Positions 1 to 5,311 of a DNA stretch of 6,725 nucleotides are shown one piece after another. Under the pieces are notes generated by a model. That model worked only from the letters and a program-made list of their open reading frames with translations. It was not told where the DNA came from and did not search any database. The DNA lies in NCBI GenBank assembly GCA_035527835.1, contig DATKZS010000054.1, forward strand, positions 1-6,725, in the 5' to 3' direction. Source of the stretch: DATKZS01 sp035527835 [NCBI: bacterium]. Its GTDB lineage: Bacteria; RBG-13-61-14. How positions within the stretch are numbered: position 1 is the stretch's first letter; every line of letters starts with the position of its first letter. Position numbers and translations under genes: made by a program.

Positions 1-126
1 AATAACCGGGAAATGGAGGAAATCATCCGGGAGATGCGCGAACTCTCGCTCGCGATCGGCGAAGCGACTACGGTAGGGGTGAAGAAAAGAAAACCCAAAA
101 AACAAGCCAAGTTAGGCTTAAGTTAG
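1..126 (+). CDS. 3' end of an unidentified gene (partial)
   Basis: The frame starting at base 1 is open for 41 codons and ends at a TAG (124-126). The start lies outside the window. The visible tail begins with a charged, helix-prone stretch (NNREMEEIIREMRELSLAIG, residues 1-20) with an acidic-then-basic pattern and leucine/isoleucine spacing that suits an amphipathic helix or short coiled coil. It ends in a lysine-rich tail (KKRKPKKQAK, residues 28-37), followed by LGLS and the stop. A basic tail of this kind would fit a nucleic-acid-binding protein, but no domain can be recognised and I assign no function. The motif GGGACACGATACC lies just after the stop, and from memory such motifs occur beside small transposase genes, so a transposase is one weak possibility. 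That the frame is coding is supported only by codon sense and composition. Confidence 0.6.
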   Translation, partial: NNREMEEIIREMRELSLAIGEATTVGVKKRKPKKQAKLGLS

Positions 127-287
127 TGCCATTCGGGACACGATACCTAATTCTCTTCCTTACCCTTCACTTTTTAATCTCCCAGCCTCATCAAATTCCC
201 ATCACTTGCCGCCAGGTCCGGCGCTGGTGGAGAATGGCGGTTCAGGGTCCTTCTTTGGCCGCGGGCTTTGAGCCGGACAAGAGGAAA
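127..287. other. Intergenic stretch after the partial gene
   Basis: I see no gene or strong hairpin here. The one notable string is GGGACACGATACCTAATT at 135-152, five bases before which the sequence reads TGCCATTC. It starts nine bases after the stop codon of the partial gene and has the look of a mobile-element flank. The rest is pyrimidine-rich (about 150-180) and then GC-rich up to the first palindromic element. The reading frames that cross this stretch run straight into the repeats and are not credible genes. Confidence 0.4.
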
Positions 288-410
288 TTTAACCGGGATG
301 GACAGGATGTTCAGGATGTCGAAGAGAAAGACGGAATTTTTCATATCCTGTTCATCCTGCGTATCCCTGTTACCCATTCTTCGTCCTTCTTCCCTGGGCA
401 GCGCCGCCGG
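288..410. repeat. GGATG palindromic element, copy 1
   Basis: The left arm (290-319) is built from a 9-base unit, GGATGGACA then GGATGTTCA then GGATG. The right arm (343-372) is its imperfect reverse complement: counting by hand, 23 of 30 positions pair, with a 23-base loop. A shared tail follows, CCATTCTTCGTCCTTCTTCC at 374-393, then a GC-rich CCCTGGGCAGCGCCGCCGGG at 392-411. The same tail recurs at 6520-6560. Because the arms pair, both strands are open for long stretches and give mirror pseudo-proteins of the type NRDGQDVQD / DILNILSIPV. This is structural repeat DNA, not a gene. Confidence 0.8.
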
Positions 411-427
411 GCGGGGGAGAAGAAGAA

Positions 428-540
428 ATTTAACAGGGATGGACAGGATGTCCAGGATAAGACCGGAAGTTTTGAAATCCGGTTTATCCTGCATATCCTT
501 GTTCTCCATTCTTTGTCCTTCTTCCCCGGGCGGCCTTGCC
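428..540. repeat. GGATG palindromic element, copy 2
   Basis: The left arm runs from TTTAACAGGGATGGACAGG (429-447) through TCCAGGATAAGACCGGA to 467. The right arm runs from TCCGGTTTATCC (478-489) to CCTTGTT (497-503). The innermost stem, ACCGGA (462-467) with TCCGGT (478-483), is perfect around a 10-base loop. Outside it the left arm carries one more 9-10 base unit than the right arm. The tail CCATTCTTTGTCCTTCTTCC (506-525) and the GC-rich CCCCGGGCGGCCTTGCC (524-540) match those of copy 1 in order and type. Confidence 0.8.
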
Positions 541-552
541 GGACAGGAAGAG

Positions 553-676
553 GTTTAACAGGGATGTTCAGGATATTCAGGATGTAAAGAAAAAAATCTT
601 TCCCGATCCTGTGTATCTCTGTTCCTCCTTCTTTGTTCCTCTTCCCTGGGCTATCTTGTGATTGCCCTTTCAGGGC
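553..676. repeat. GGATG palindromic element, copy 3, with head hairpin
   Basis: The left arm is TTTAACAGGGATGTTCAGG (554-572) followed by ATATTCAGGATG. The right arm is CGATCCTGTGTATCTCTGTT (604-623). They pair imperfectly around an A-rich loop (about 585-600). The tail CCTTCTTTGTTCCTCTTCCC (626-645) is followed by TGGGCTATCTTGTGATT and then a perfect 13-base hairpin at 664-676 (GCCCT, loop TTC, AGGGC). Read on the minus strand the order is head hairpin, A-rich linker, CCCAGGGAAGAGG, then the palindromic body. This is the most complete example of that order among the three copies. Confidence 0.75.
664..676. repeat. 13-base stem-triloop hairpin (GCCCT/AGGGC)
   Basis: GCCCT (664-668), TTC loop, AGGGC (672-676): a perfect 5-bp stem. 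On the minus strand it reads GCCCTGAAAGGGC with a GAA loop, the same loop as the hairpins at 5084-5096 and 6161-6173. It has no T-run after it on either strand, so it does not look like an intrinsic terminator. Confidence 0.6.
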
Positions 677-747
677 GTCCGGTCCTGGATTCTTTCTTCT
701 TGCTTCCGGCTTCCCTCTTTTTTCTTTCCGCTCCTGAAGACCGGGCA

Positions 748-780
748 ACCACAAACCTCAAACCACAAACCCCAAACCTC
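748..780. repeat. ACCACAA/ACCCCAA 14-base tandem repeat
   Basis: Two 14-base units stand in tandem, ACCACAAACCTCAA (748-761) and ACCACAAACCCCAA (762-775), followed by ACCTC. Each unit is two heptads. The same two units occur in the opposite order at 6307-6334, and the reverse-complement form makes up the tract at 890-973. Confidence 0.75.
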
Positions 781-874
781 TTCCCCTGGCTACTATTCTC
801 TTCAAGGGCCATTCTACCCATTCTTGTATTGTATTGTCAAGCGAAAAAATGGAAAAGATTATTGAAGAGGTTTG

Positions 875-889
875 GGGGTCAGCGACCCC
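875..889. repeat. GGGGTC/GACCCC hairpin
   Basis: GGGGTC (875-880), loop AGC, GACCCC (884-889): a perfect 6-bp stem with a triloop. It lies directly before the heptad tract. No T-run follows on the minus strand, so a role as terminator for the glycosyltransferase gene is not supported. Confidence 0.5.
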
Positions 890-1000
890 GCGGTTTGGGG
901 TTTGGGGTTGGGAATTTGGAGATTGGGGCTTGAGGTTTGGGGCTTGAGGTTTGAGGCTTGGGGCTTGAGGTTGAACCCCAAACCCCAAACCACAAACCCT
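890..1000. repeat. Heptanucleotide (GRGGYTT) tract with inverted return arm
   Basis: From 890 to 973 the sequence divides exactly into twelve 7-base units in phase: GCGGTTT, GGGGTTT, GGGGTTG, GGAATTT, GGAGATT, GGGGCTT, GAGGTTT, GGGGCTT, GAGGTTT, GAGGCTT, GGGGCTT, GAGGTTG. From 974 the complementary form follows (AACCCC, AAACCCC, AAACCAC, AAACCC). GGTTTGGGGTTTGGGGTT at 892-909 is the perfect 18-base reverse complement of 974-991. Runs of three or more G at 897, 904, 910, 925, 939 and 960 also give quadruplex potential. A period of seven bases is not that of a coding sequence. Confidence 0.85.
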
Positions 1001-1023
1001 TCCCCGGTTGGGGGCCATCCCGC

Positions 1024-2271
1024 TCAATGATTGAGCAACGTTGTAATCAGCCCCACCGCCGTCTTGACCCCGTCCTCCTCGCGGATGGCGCGGCCCAGGG
1101 CGGCGGCGCGCGAGCGCATGTTTTCGTCGCTGACCGCGGCGGTGACGGCGGCGGCCAGGTTGGCGGCGGTGAGCTTGGATCGGGGGATGGGCCGGGGCCC
1201 GGCGCCCGCGGATAGGACCAGCCGTCCGAAGTAGGGCTGGTCCACGCCCATGAACGGCACCACCACCGCCGGCACGCCGGCCCGCAGCGCGGCCGAGGTC
1301 GTGCCCGCGCCGCCGTGATGCACCATGGCGGCCGTCCGCGGCAGGAGCCAGTCATACGGCGCCGACTCGATCGTCAAATGCCGTCCGCCCACTCCCGCTC
1401 CCACTCCGCCCCATCCGCCCACGATAATGCCCCGCTGTCCCGCCCGATCCAACGCATCCTCCACAATTTTGGTCAGGCCTTTCGGGTCATCGTCCACCAT
1501 GCTCCCGAACCCCACGCACACCGGCGCCGGACCGTCCGCCAGGAACGCCGTGAGCTCGGGCCCCGCGGTCCAGCCCTGATCCGGCGGCATGAACCAATAC
1601 CCGGTCACATGCGCGTAGTCCGGCCAGTCCGACGGCTTGGGGATGATCGAGGGGCTGAACGCGCCCAGGATGGGCAGGCCGATCTTTTCCAGCCGCCGGA
1701 GCGCCTGCGCGCGCGGCAGCCCGAAGCGCTCGCGGCGCCAGGTGTTCCCGATGTCGGCGAAGAAGGCGTACATCAGCAGGTTGAACACGTCAAAGGTGAG
1801 CCGGTTCAGCGTCCGGCCCAGCGACCCCAGCGACACCGCCGGGTTAGGAAAGTCGCCGGTCCTGATGAGCGGCTGCATGATCCCCATGAAGCACGGCAGG
1901 CCCCGGGCCTCGTGAATGTCAATCACCGGGCCGCAAAGATACGAGAACACGCAGGCGTCCGCGCCCGCCAACGCCGCCAAAATGTCCTCCTGCATCGTCT
2001 TGAGGATCGGAGCCGCCGTCCGCCGCAGCCGCCGCACGAACGACACCGGGTTCCTGGTCCGCAGCAGCCGCCTCCCTTCCGCGCTCGTGATCGCCGCCCG
2101 CATGTCACCGCCCACCGCCTTGAACCCGAGACCCAAGCCCCGCACCCACGCCTCGCAGTCCGTGCCCGTCGCCACGCTCACCTCGTGCCCCGCGGCCTTC
2201 AGCCCCAGACCCAGCGCCACAAAAGGCTCCACGTCACCCCGCGACCCCAGCGTAACCATCACCATGCGCAT
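1024..2271 (-). CDS. Glycosyltransferase, GT-B fold, GT1/COG1819 family
   Basis: This 415-residue protein probably transfers a sugar from a nucleotide-sugar donor to a lipid or small-molecule acceptor. It has no signal peptide and should act in the cytoplasm or at the inner face of the membrane. The N-terminal half opens with TLGSRGDVEPFVALGLGL (residues 7-24), the signature seen in glycosyltransferase 28 N-terminal domains and in sterol 3-beta-glucosyltransferase-like enzymes. The C-terminal half has the expected donor-site block: VCVGFGSM (251-258), APYDWLLP (304-311), HHGGAGTT (318-325), then AGVPAVVVPF and DQPYFG (344-349). The order and length are normal for the family. A glycine-rich insert, GGWGGVGAGVGG, lies at 285-296. 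The start is fixed by GGAGG (2283-2279), seven bases before the ATG. A second ATG at codon 3 is worse placed. The gene is divergent from the GH31 gene. The acceptor cannot be told from sequence; a macrolide-type or rhamnosyl transferase is an alternative. Confidence 0.9.
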   Translation of the reverse strand: MRMVMVTLGSRGDVEPFVALGLGLKAAGHEVSVATGTDCEAWVRGLGLGFKAVGGDMRAAITSAEGRRLLRTRNPVSFVRRLRRTAAPILKTMQEDILAALAGADACVFSYLCGPVIDIHEARGLPCFMGIMQPLIRTGDFPNPAVSLGSLGRTLNRLTFDVFNLLMYAFFADIGNTWRRERFGLPRAQALRRLEKIGLPILGAFSPSIIPKPSDWPDYAHVTGYWFMPPDQGWTAGPELTAFLADGPAPVCVGFGSMVDDDPKGLTKIVEDALDRAGQRGIIVGGWGGVGAGVGGRHLTIESAPYDWLLPRTAAMVHHGGAGTTSAALRAGVPAVVVPFMGVDQPYFGRLVLSAGAGPRPIPRSKLTAANLAAAVTAAVSDENMRSRAAALGRAIREEDGVKTAVGLITTLLNH

Positions 2272-2315
2272 GTTCGTTCCTCCATGACCGCGTCCCCCCC
2301 CCGCTTGCGGCCCTC

Positions 2316-2343
2316 ATTCTACCTTCCCGTATTACCTTGTCAA
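2316..2343 (-). promoter_or_regulatory. Sigma70-like promoter of the glycosyltransferase gene
   Basis: On the minus strand a perfect -35 box TTGACA (2343-2338) is followed after 16 bases by TAGAAT (2321-2316), one base off the -10 consensus. The expected start of transcription near 2309 would give a leader of about 38 bases. That leader contains a run of nine G (C at 2294-2302 on the + strand) and then the ribosome site GGAGG. Boxes and spacing are seen directly; activity is inferred. Confidence 0.6.
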
Positions 2344-2390
2344 GACTGGAATTCAGCGCTCAGGCCCCGGCCCGTGTCAGCCTTTTCAAG

Positions 2391-2434
2391 AAAAAATTTG
2401 AGTTTGACTTGGAGGGGGGGAGGATTGGTATGCT
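2391..2434 (+). promoter_or_regulatory. Sigma70-like promoter of the GH31 gene
   Basis: TTGACT (2404-2409) and TATGCT (2429-2434) are separated by 19 bases, two more than ideal. TGG directly before the -10 gives an extended -10 (TGn), and AAAAAATTT at 2391-2399 just upstream resembles an UP element; both would offset the long spacer. The spacer holds a run of seven G (2414-2420). A start near 2441 would leave a leader of roughly 27 bases carrying the ribosome site GGAGGTGA (2457-2464). Confidence 0.5.
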
Positions 2435-2467
2435 GGAAGGGCGCTTGACAGGGCCGGGAGGTGAAAA

Positions 2468-4921
2468 ATGAAGTCATTGGCGCGGATCGGTTTTTTCTTG
2501 ATGATTATATGCCTGCCCGCGGCGGCGGCCATGGTTCCGGGGGACGTGGTCTCGGCCGGGACGGATGACGGCGGGCTCGCGCTCGAGACCGGCGGGGCGA
2601 AAATCAACATCCGGTTCTTGAGTCAGGGCGTGGTCAGGGTGGAGGTCATCGCCGACGGAGTGGAATCGGACATGGCCACTTATATGACGATGCCGGACGG
2701 TTTGGCCCCCGTCGCGTTCACTCACCTTGCCGCGGACGCGGCCGCGTCCGCCGAGACCGTGAAGGTGCGCTATTCCACGCGGCCCTTTGGCCTGGCCTTT
2801 TATGGCCGGGACGATAAGCCGCTTTTACGGCTGGCCGACCGGGGACTCTCCTGGAACGCGGACGGGAGCTATCTGCTGGTTTTTCAGGACGGGCCCGGGG
2901 AGGGGTATTACGGCCTGGGAGAGATGTTCGCCGGCAATTCTTTCCTGATGAAGGCAATGTCTTTTATCACCGCCTATTTCACTCCCCCGCTCCATCTTGA
3001 CCAGAGCGGCCAAAGACGCCTGGTGTTTAACAGCCATGTTGTCGCGCCGTCAAAGCTGACCCTGCCTTTCGTTTTCAGCCCCGAGGGCTGGGGCCTGCTG
3101 ATCGAGAACCCGGCGCGGGCCGAGTTCGATTTCACCCGGCGCTCCGGCTTTTCCTACCGCGCCCAAGGCGGGCCCTTGCGCTTTTACGTTTTTACCGGAT
3201 CGCCTTACGAAATACTTGACGCCTACTCGCGGCTCACCGGCCGCACCCCGATCCCGCCACGCTGGGTCACCGGCTATATGCAGTCCCGGTATGGGTACAA
3301 GGACGAGGCCGAGTTCCGTTTCCTCATGGACAACTTCCGCTCCCGCTCCCTGCCCTGCGACGCCCTCATCTTCGACCTCGACTGGTTCTCAAGCGGCGAC
3401 GATTGCGAGAACCTGACCATGGGCAACCTCACGTGGGCGCCCTCGCGCTACCCGGACCCGAGCGCGTTCCTGGCGGAAATGGAAAGCCGGGGTTTCAAGG
3501 CCATCACGATCATCGAGCCGCACATCCGGGCCTCCAGCGTCAACCACCAGGAGGTCCTGGAACAAGGCCTGGCCGCCGCGGACCAAGAGGGCCGTCCTTA
3601 TCTGTTCAGTCATTGGGGATGTTCAGGCACGCTCCTGCTCGACTATCTGAACCCGCGCACCCGCGAGTGGTGGGGGCAAAAGGTCAAGGCCATTCATGAC
3701 ACCGGGGTGGACGCCTGGTGGACGGACTTGAACGAGCCCGAGGACGACCGGCCGGGCATGTATTTTGGCGGGGTCCCCAGGAACCGGGCCCATAACCTCC
3801 AAGCCCTGCTCCAGCACCGGGCCATGGCCGAGATGTATGCCAAAGAGCTGCCCGACGAGCGCCTCTTCATCTTGAGCCGCAGCGGATTTGTCGGCGACTG
3901 GCGCTACGGCGCCGGGATCTGGTCCGGAGACGTTGACGCCTCGTGGGGCCACCTGGCCCGGCAGGTCCCGGTGGGCCTCTCCGCCGGACTTTCAGGCTAT
4001 GGCCTCTGGAACTCCGACGTGGGCGGGTTCGGCGGAACGCCTTCCACCGAGCTCTTCATCCGATGGATGGAGTTCGGCGCCTTCTGCCCCATTTTCCGCG
4101 CCCACGGCGCCCACTCGATCCGCGAGCCCTGGGCCTTTGGACCCGAAGCCGAAACCATCCTCCGCGAAATCTTGAACCTCCGCTATCGCCTGGCCCCATA
4201 CCTTTACACCCTCTTCCACGAGCTCCATGAGCAGGGCAAGCCGGTCATGCGGGCCATGATGCTCGAATTCCCGGACGATGTGAAGGCCCGCGTTGCCAAC
4301 GATCAATATATGTATGGCCCCTGGCTCCTGGTCGCGCCGGTGACAACCAAAGGCGCTCGCGGGCGCAAGGTTTATATTCCGGCCGGAGAGTGGACCGACT
4401 TCTGGACCGGCGAGATCCATCGCGGCCCGGCCCGGATCCGGGTGGCCGCGCCGCTGGACCGCATCCCGCTGCTGGTCCGGGAGGGAGCGGTCCTGCCTAT
4501 GGCCCCGGTCCGGCAGTTCATCGGCCGGCCCGCTTTCGATCCCCTGATTCTTCACGTCTTCCCCGGGGCCTCTCCCTCATCCTGCCGGCTCTACGACGAC
4601 GACGGATCCAGCAGACGCTACCTGGCCGGCGAGTCGTCCCTGACCCCGGTCCTGGTGGTCCCGGCCCAAAAGCTCACCATCAAGCTCGGGCCGCGGCAGG
4701 GCAATTTCGCGGGCATGGCCGACAAGCCAGGCTATGTCATCATCATCCACAACCAGGACCGGCCCGCCTCCGTGCTCCTGAACGGCGCCCCCCTGGCCGA
4801 GACCCAAGTGGACGAAGAGCGCCCCGCGGCCGCCGGCTTCAGCTACGACCCATCGCCAAGACTCCTCAAAATATCCGCGCCGGCCCAGGCCCCGGAAGCG
4901 GTCATGGAAATAATAAGGTGA
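2468..4921 (+). CDS. Exported glycoside hydrolase family 31 (alpha-glucosidase / alpha-glucosyltransferase type)
   Basis: This 817-residue enzyme should act by the retaining mechanism on alpha-linked glucosides or xylosides outside the cytoplasm. A Sec signal is clear: MKSLARIGFFLMIICLPAAA, with likely cleavage around residue 21 and no lipobox. The N-terminal beta-sandwich spans about 30-258 and contains GYYGLGEMF (146-154). The TIM barrel spans about 262-600: FDLDWF (302-307), WWTDLNEPE with nucleophile D420 (417-425), RSGF (471-474), IWSGD with acid/base D488 (484-488), DVGGFGG (517-523), and the substrate-site RAHG plus REPW (544-555). PYLY (577-580) and the QYMYGPWLLVAPV block (613-625) lead to the C-terminal sandwiches, with LYDDDG at 708-713. 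From memory, the 68-residue gap between catalytic aspartates matches Cellvibrio Agd31B, a transglucosylase; the PA14 insert of that enzyme is not evident. The start has GGAGG six bases upstream. Substrate and hydrolase-versus-transferase role are undecided. Confidence 0.95.
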   Translation: MKSLARIGFFLMIICLPAAAAMVPGDVVSAGTDDGGLALETGGAKINIRFLSQGVVRVEVIADGVESDMATYMTMPDGLAPVAFTHLAADAAASAETVKVRYSTRPFGLAFYGRDDKPLLRLADRGLSWNADGSYLLVFQDGPGEGYYGLGEMFAGNSFLMKAMSFITAYFTPPLHLDQSGQRRLVFNSHVVAPSKLTLPFVFSPEGWGLLIENPARAEFDFTRRSGFSYRAQGGPLRFYVFTGSPYEILDAYSRLTGRTPIPPRWVTGYMQSRYGYKDEAEFRFLMDNFRSRSLPCDALIFDLDWFSSGDDCENLTMGNLTWAPSRYPDPSAFLAEMESRGFKAITIIEPHIRASSVNHQEVLEQGLAAADQEGRPYLFSHWGCSGTLLLDYLNPRTREWWGQKVKAIHDTGVDAWWTDLNEPEDDRPGMYFGGVPRNRAHNLQALLQHRAMAEMYAKELPDERLFILSRSGFVGDWRYGAGIWSGDVDASWGHLARQVPVGLSAGLSGYGLWNSDVGGFGGTPSTELFIRWMEFGAFCPIFRAHGAHSIREPWAFGPEAETILREILNLRYRLAPYLYTLFHELHEQGKPVMRAMMLEFPDDVKARVANDQYMYGPWLLVAPVTTKGARGRKVYIPAGEWTDFWTGEIHRGPARIRVAAPLDRIPLLVREGAVLPMAPVRQFIGRPAFDPLILHVFPGASPSSCRLYDDDGSSRRYLAGESSLTPVLVVPAQKLTIKLGPRQGNFAGMADKPGYVIIIHNQDRPASVLLNGAPLAETQVDEERPAAAGFSYDPSPRLLKISAPAQAPEAVMEIIR

Positions 4922-4938
4922 TCCAAGGAACGGGATTC

Positions 4939-4982
4939 GGCCGGATTCGGCGCCTGTGATGTTCCCGGAAAGGAATATTTAA
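4939..4982 (+). repeat. Direct repeat, copy 1 (GGATTCGGCGCC...)
   Basis: The stretch GGCCGGATTCGG through TGTGATGTTCCC and ATATTTAA recurs at 5155-5200. GATTCGGCGCCTGTGATG and the following TTCCC (4944-4966) are identical to 5161-5183. The copies differ by one inserted G near the start and a few bases in the GAAAG part. It begins only 17 bases after the GH31 stop. A short tandem duplication, GGATTCGGC, precedes it (4933 and 4943). Confidence 0.7.
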
Positions 4983-5013
4983 CCGCGCGCCTGATCTCGA
5001 CGCTCATGCCTTT

Positions 5014-5101
5014 AGCTCCAAAGGAGCGGCATCCGACAGCCCAGCGGCGAAGCCCTGGGAAAGCATGGATCAAGAAAAAGCGAGCTCCGAAGGAGCGGCA
5101 T
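5014..5101 (+). repeat. Cluster of three hairpins (GCTCC/GGAGC type)
   Basis: AGCTCCAAAGGAGCGGCAT (5014-5032) and AGCTCCGAAGGAGCGGCAT (5083-5101) differ by one base, in the loop of a perfect 5-bp hairpin. Between them CCCAGCGGCGAAGCCCTGGG (5040-5059) folds as 5 bp, a bulged C (5045) and 3 bp around a GAA loop. The minus strand is open here, but the apparent peptide (CRSFGAKG and similar) is a by-product of the repeat. I take this as a palindromic intergenic repeat, not a gene. Confidence 0.65.
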
Positions 5102-5134
5102 TAAAAAACACGGGAATTGAGGCATTAAACTAAC

Positions 5135-5154
5135 AAGTCAGGGTCTGACCCCTT
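5135..5154. repeat. GTCAGGGTCTGACCCC palindrome
   Basis: Two overlapping palindromes share this site: GTCAG-GGT-CTGAC (5137-5149) and GGGTC-T-GACCC (5141-5151). Only one can form at a time. I recall similar motifs at the ends of small IS200-like or REP-type elements, but there is no transposase gene next to it here. It falls directly before the second copy of the GGATTCGGCGCC repeat. Confidence 0.45.
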
Positions 5155-5200
5155 GGCCGGGATTCGGCGCCTGTGATGTTCCCTGAAAGCGATATTTAAT
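5155..5200 (+). repeat. Direct repeat, copy 2 (GGATTCGGCGCC...)
   Basis: This is the second copy of the stretch at 4939-4982. Its 3' part (from TCCCTGAAAG at 5180) is also the head of the longer element 5180-5309, which recurs at 6161. The region therefore looks like overlapping or nested repeat insertions. Confidence 0.7.
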
Positions 5201-5309
5201 CCTCCAGAAGACAAGAAAATTGAACCACAAAGACACCAAGGGTTATCAAGTAATAAAAATAATTTCTTCTTTCCTTTGTGCCCTTTGTGCCTTTGTGGTT
5301 GAATTTCTT
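5180..5309. repeat. ACCACAAAG palindromic element, copy A
   Basis: It begins with a degenerate head hairpin (TCCCT, GAA, AGCGA at 5180-5192) and continues with ATATTTAATCCTCCAGAAG. It then forms a long palindrome: left arm 5219-5242 and right arm 5281-5304 pair at 21 of 24 positions around a 38-base loop. Copy B lies 981 bases further on. Its right edge reaches the stop codon of the methyltransferase gene (TAA, complement of 5310-5312). Confidence 0.8.
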
Positions 5310-5311
5310 TT
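5219..5311. terminator. Possible bidirectional terminator between convergent genes
   Basis: The stem of copy A stands between the ends of the GH31 gene (+) and the methyltransferase gene (-). On the + strand the stem is followed by GAATTTCTTTT, and on the minus strand by CAATTTTCTTGTC, so both directions have a T-rich stretch a few bases after the stem. The 38-base loop and A/T-rich pairs make it weaker than a classical intrinsic terminator. The function is inferred from position. Confidence 0.35.

Noticed and set aside
126-754. Several open frames of 90-150 codons on both strands (NRDGQDVQD-like and DILNILSIPV-like peptides)
   Set aside because: They arise because the GGATG palindromes lack stops on either strand and the repeat has a 9-base period. 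The peptides mirror one another across strands, lack ribosome sites and have no domain.
748-1000. CRISPR array
   Set aside because: The repeated units are 7-14 bases in direct tandem with no spacers of constant length, and there is no cas gene.
1022-1036. GCTCAA-TGA-TTGAGC hairpin over the glycosyltransferase stop codon as terminator
   Set aside because: The stem is 6 bp with half A/T pairs, it includes the stop codon, and no T-run follows on the minus strand.
1315-2448. A 377-codon frame on the + strand, antisense to the glycosyltransferase
   Set aside because: It is the high-GC shadow of a gene with clear family motifs on the minus strand. Its peptide is rich in Arg, Pro and His with no recognisable domain.
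2336-2453. Inverted pair CCTTGTCAAG (2336-2345) and CTTGACAGGG (2444-2453) as a shared operator
   Set aside because: The match is 9 of 10, but the first copy is simply the -35 box of the glycosyltransferase promoter and the second is TTGACA-like sequence by composition. Evidence for a regulator site is too thin.
4843-5073. A 76-codon minus-strand frame over the GCTCC hairpins
   Set aside because: It overlaps the 3' end of the GH31 gene in antisense, has no good ribosome site and encodes the repeat itself.
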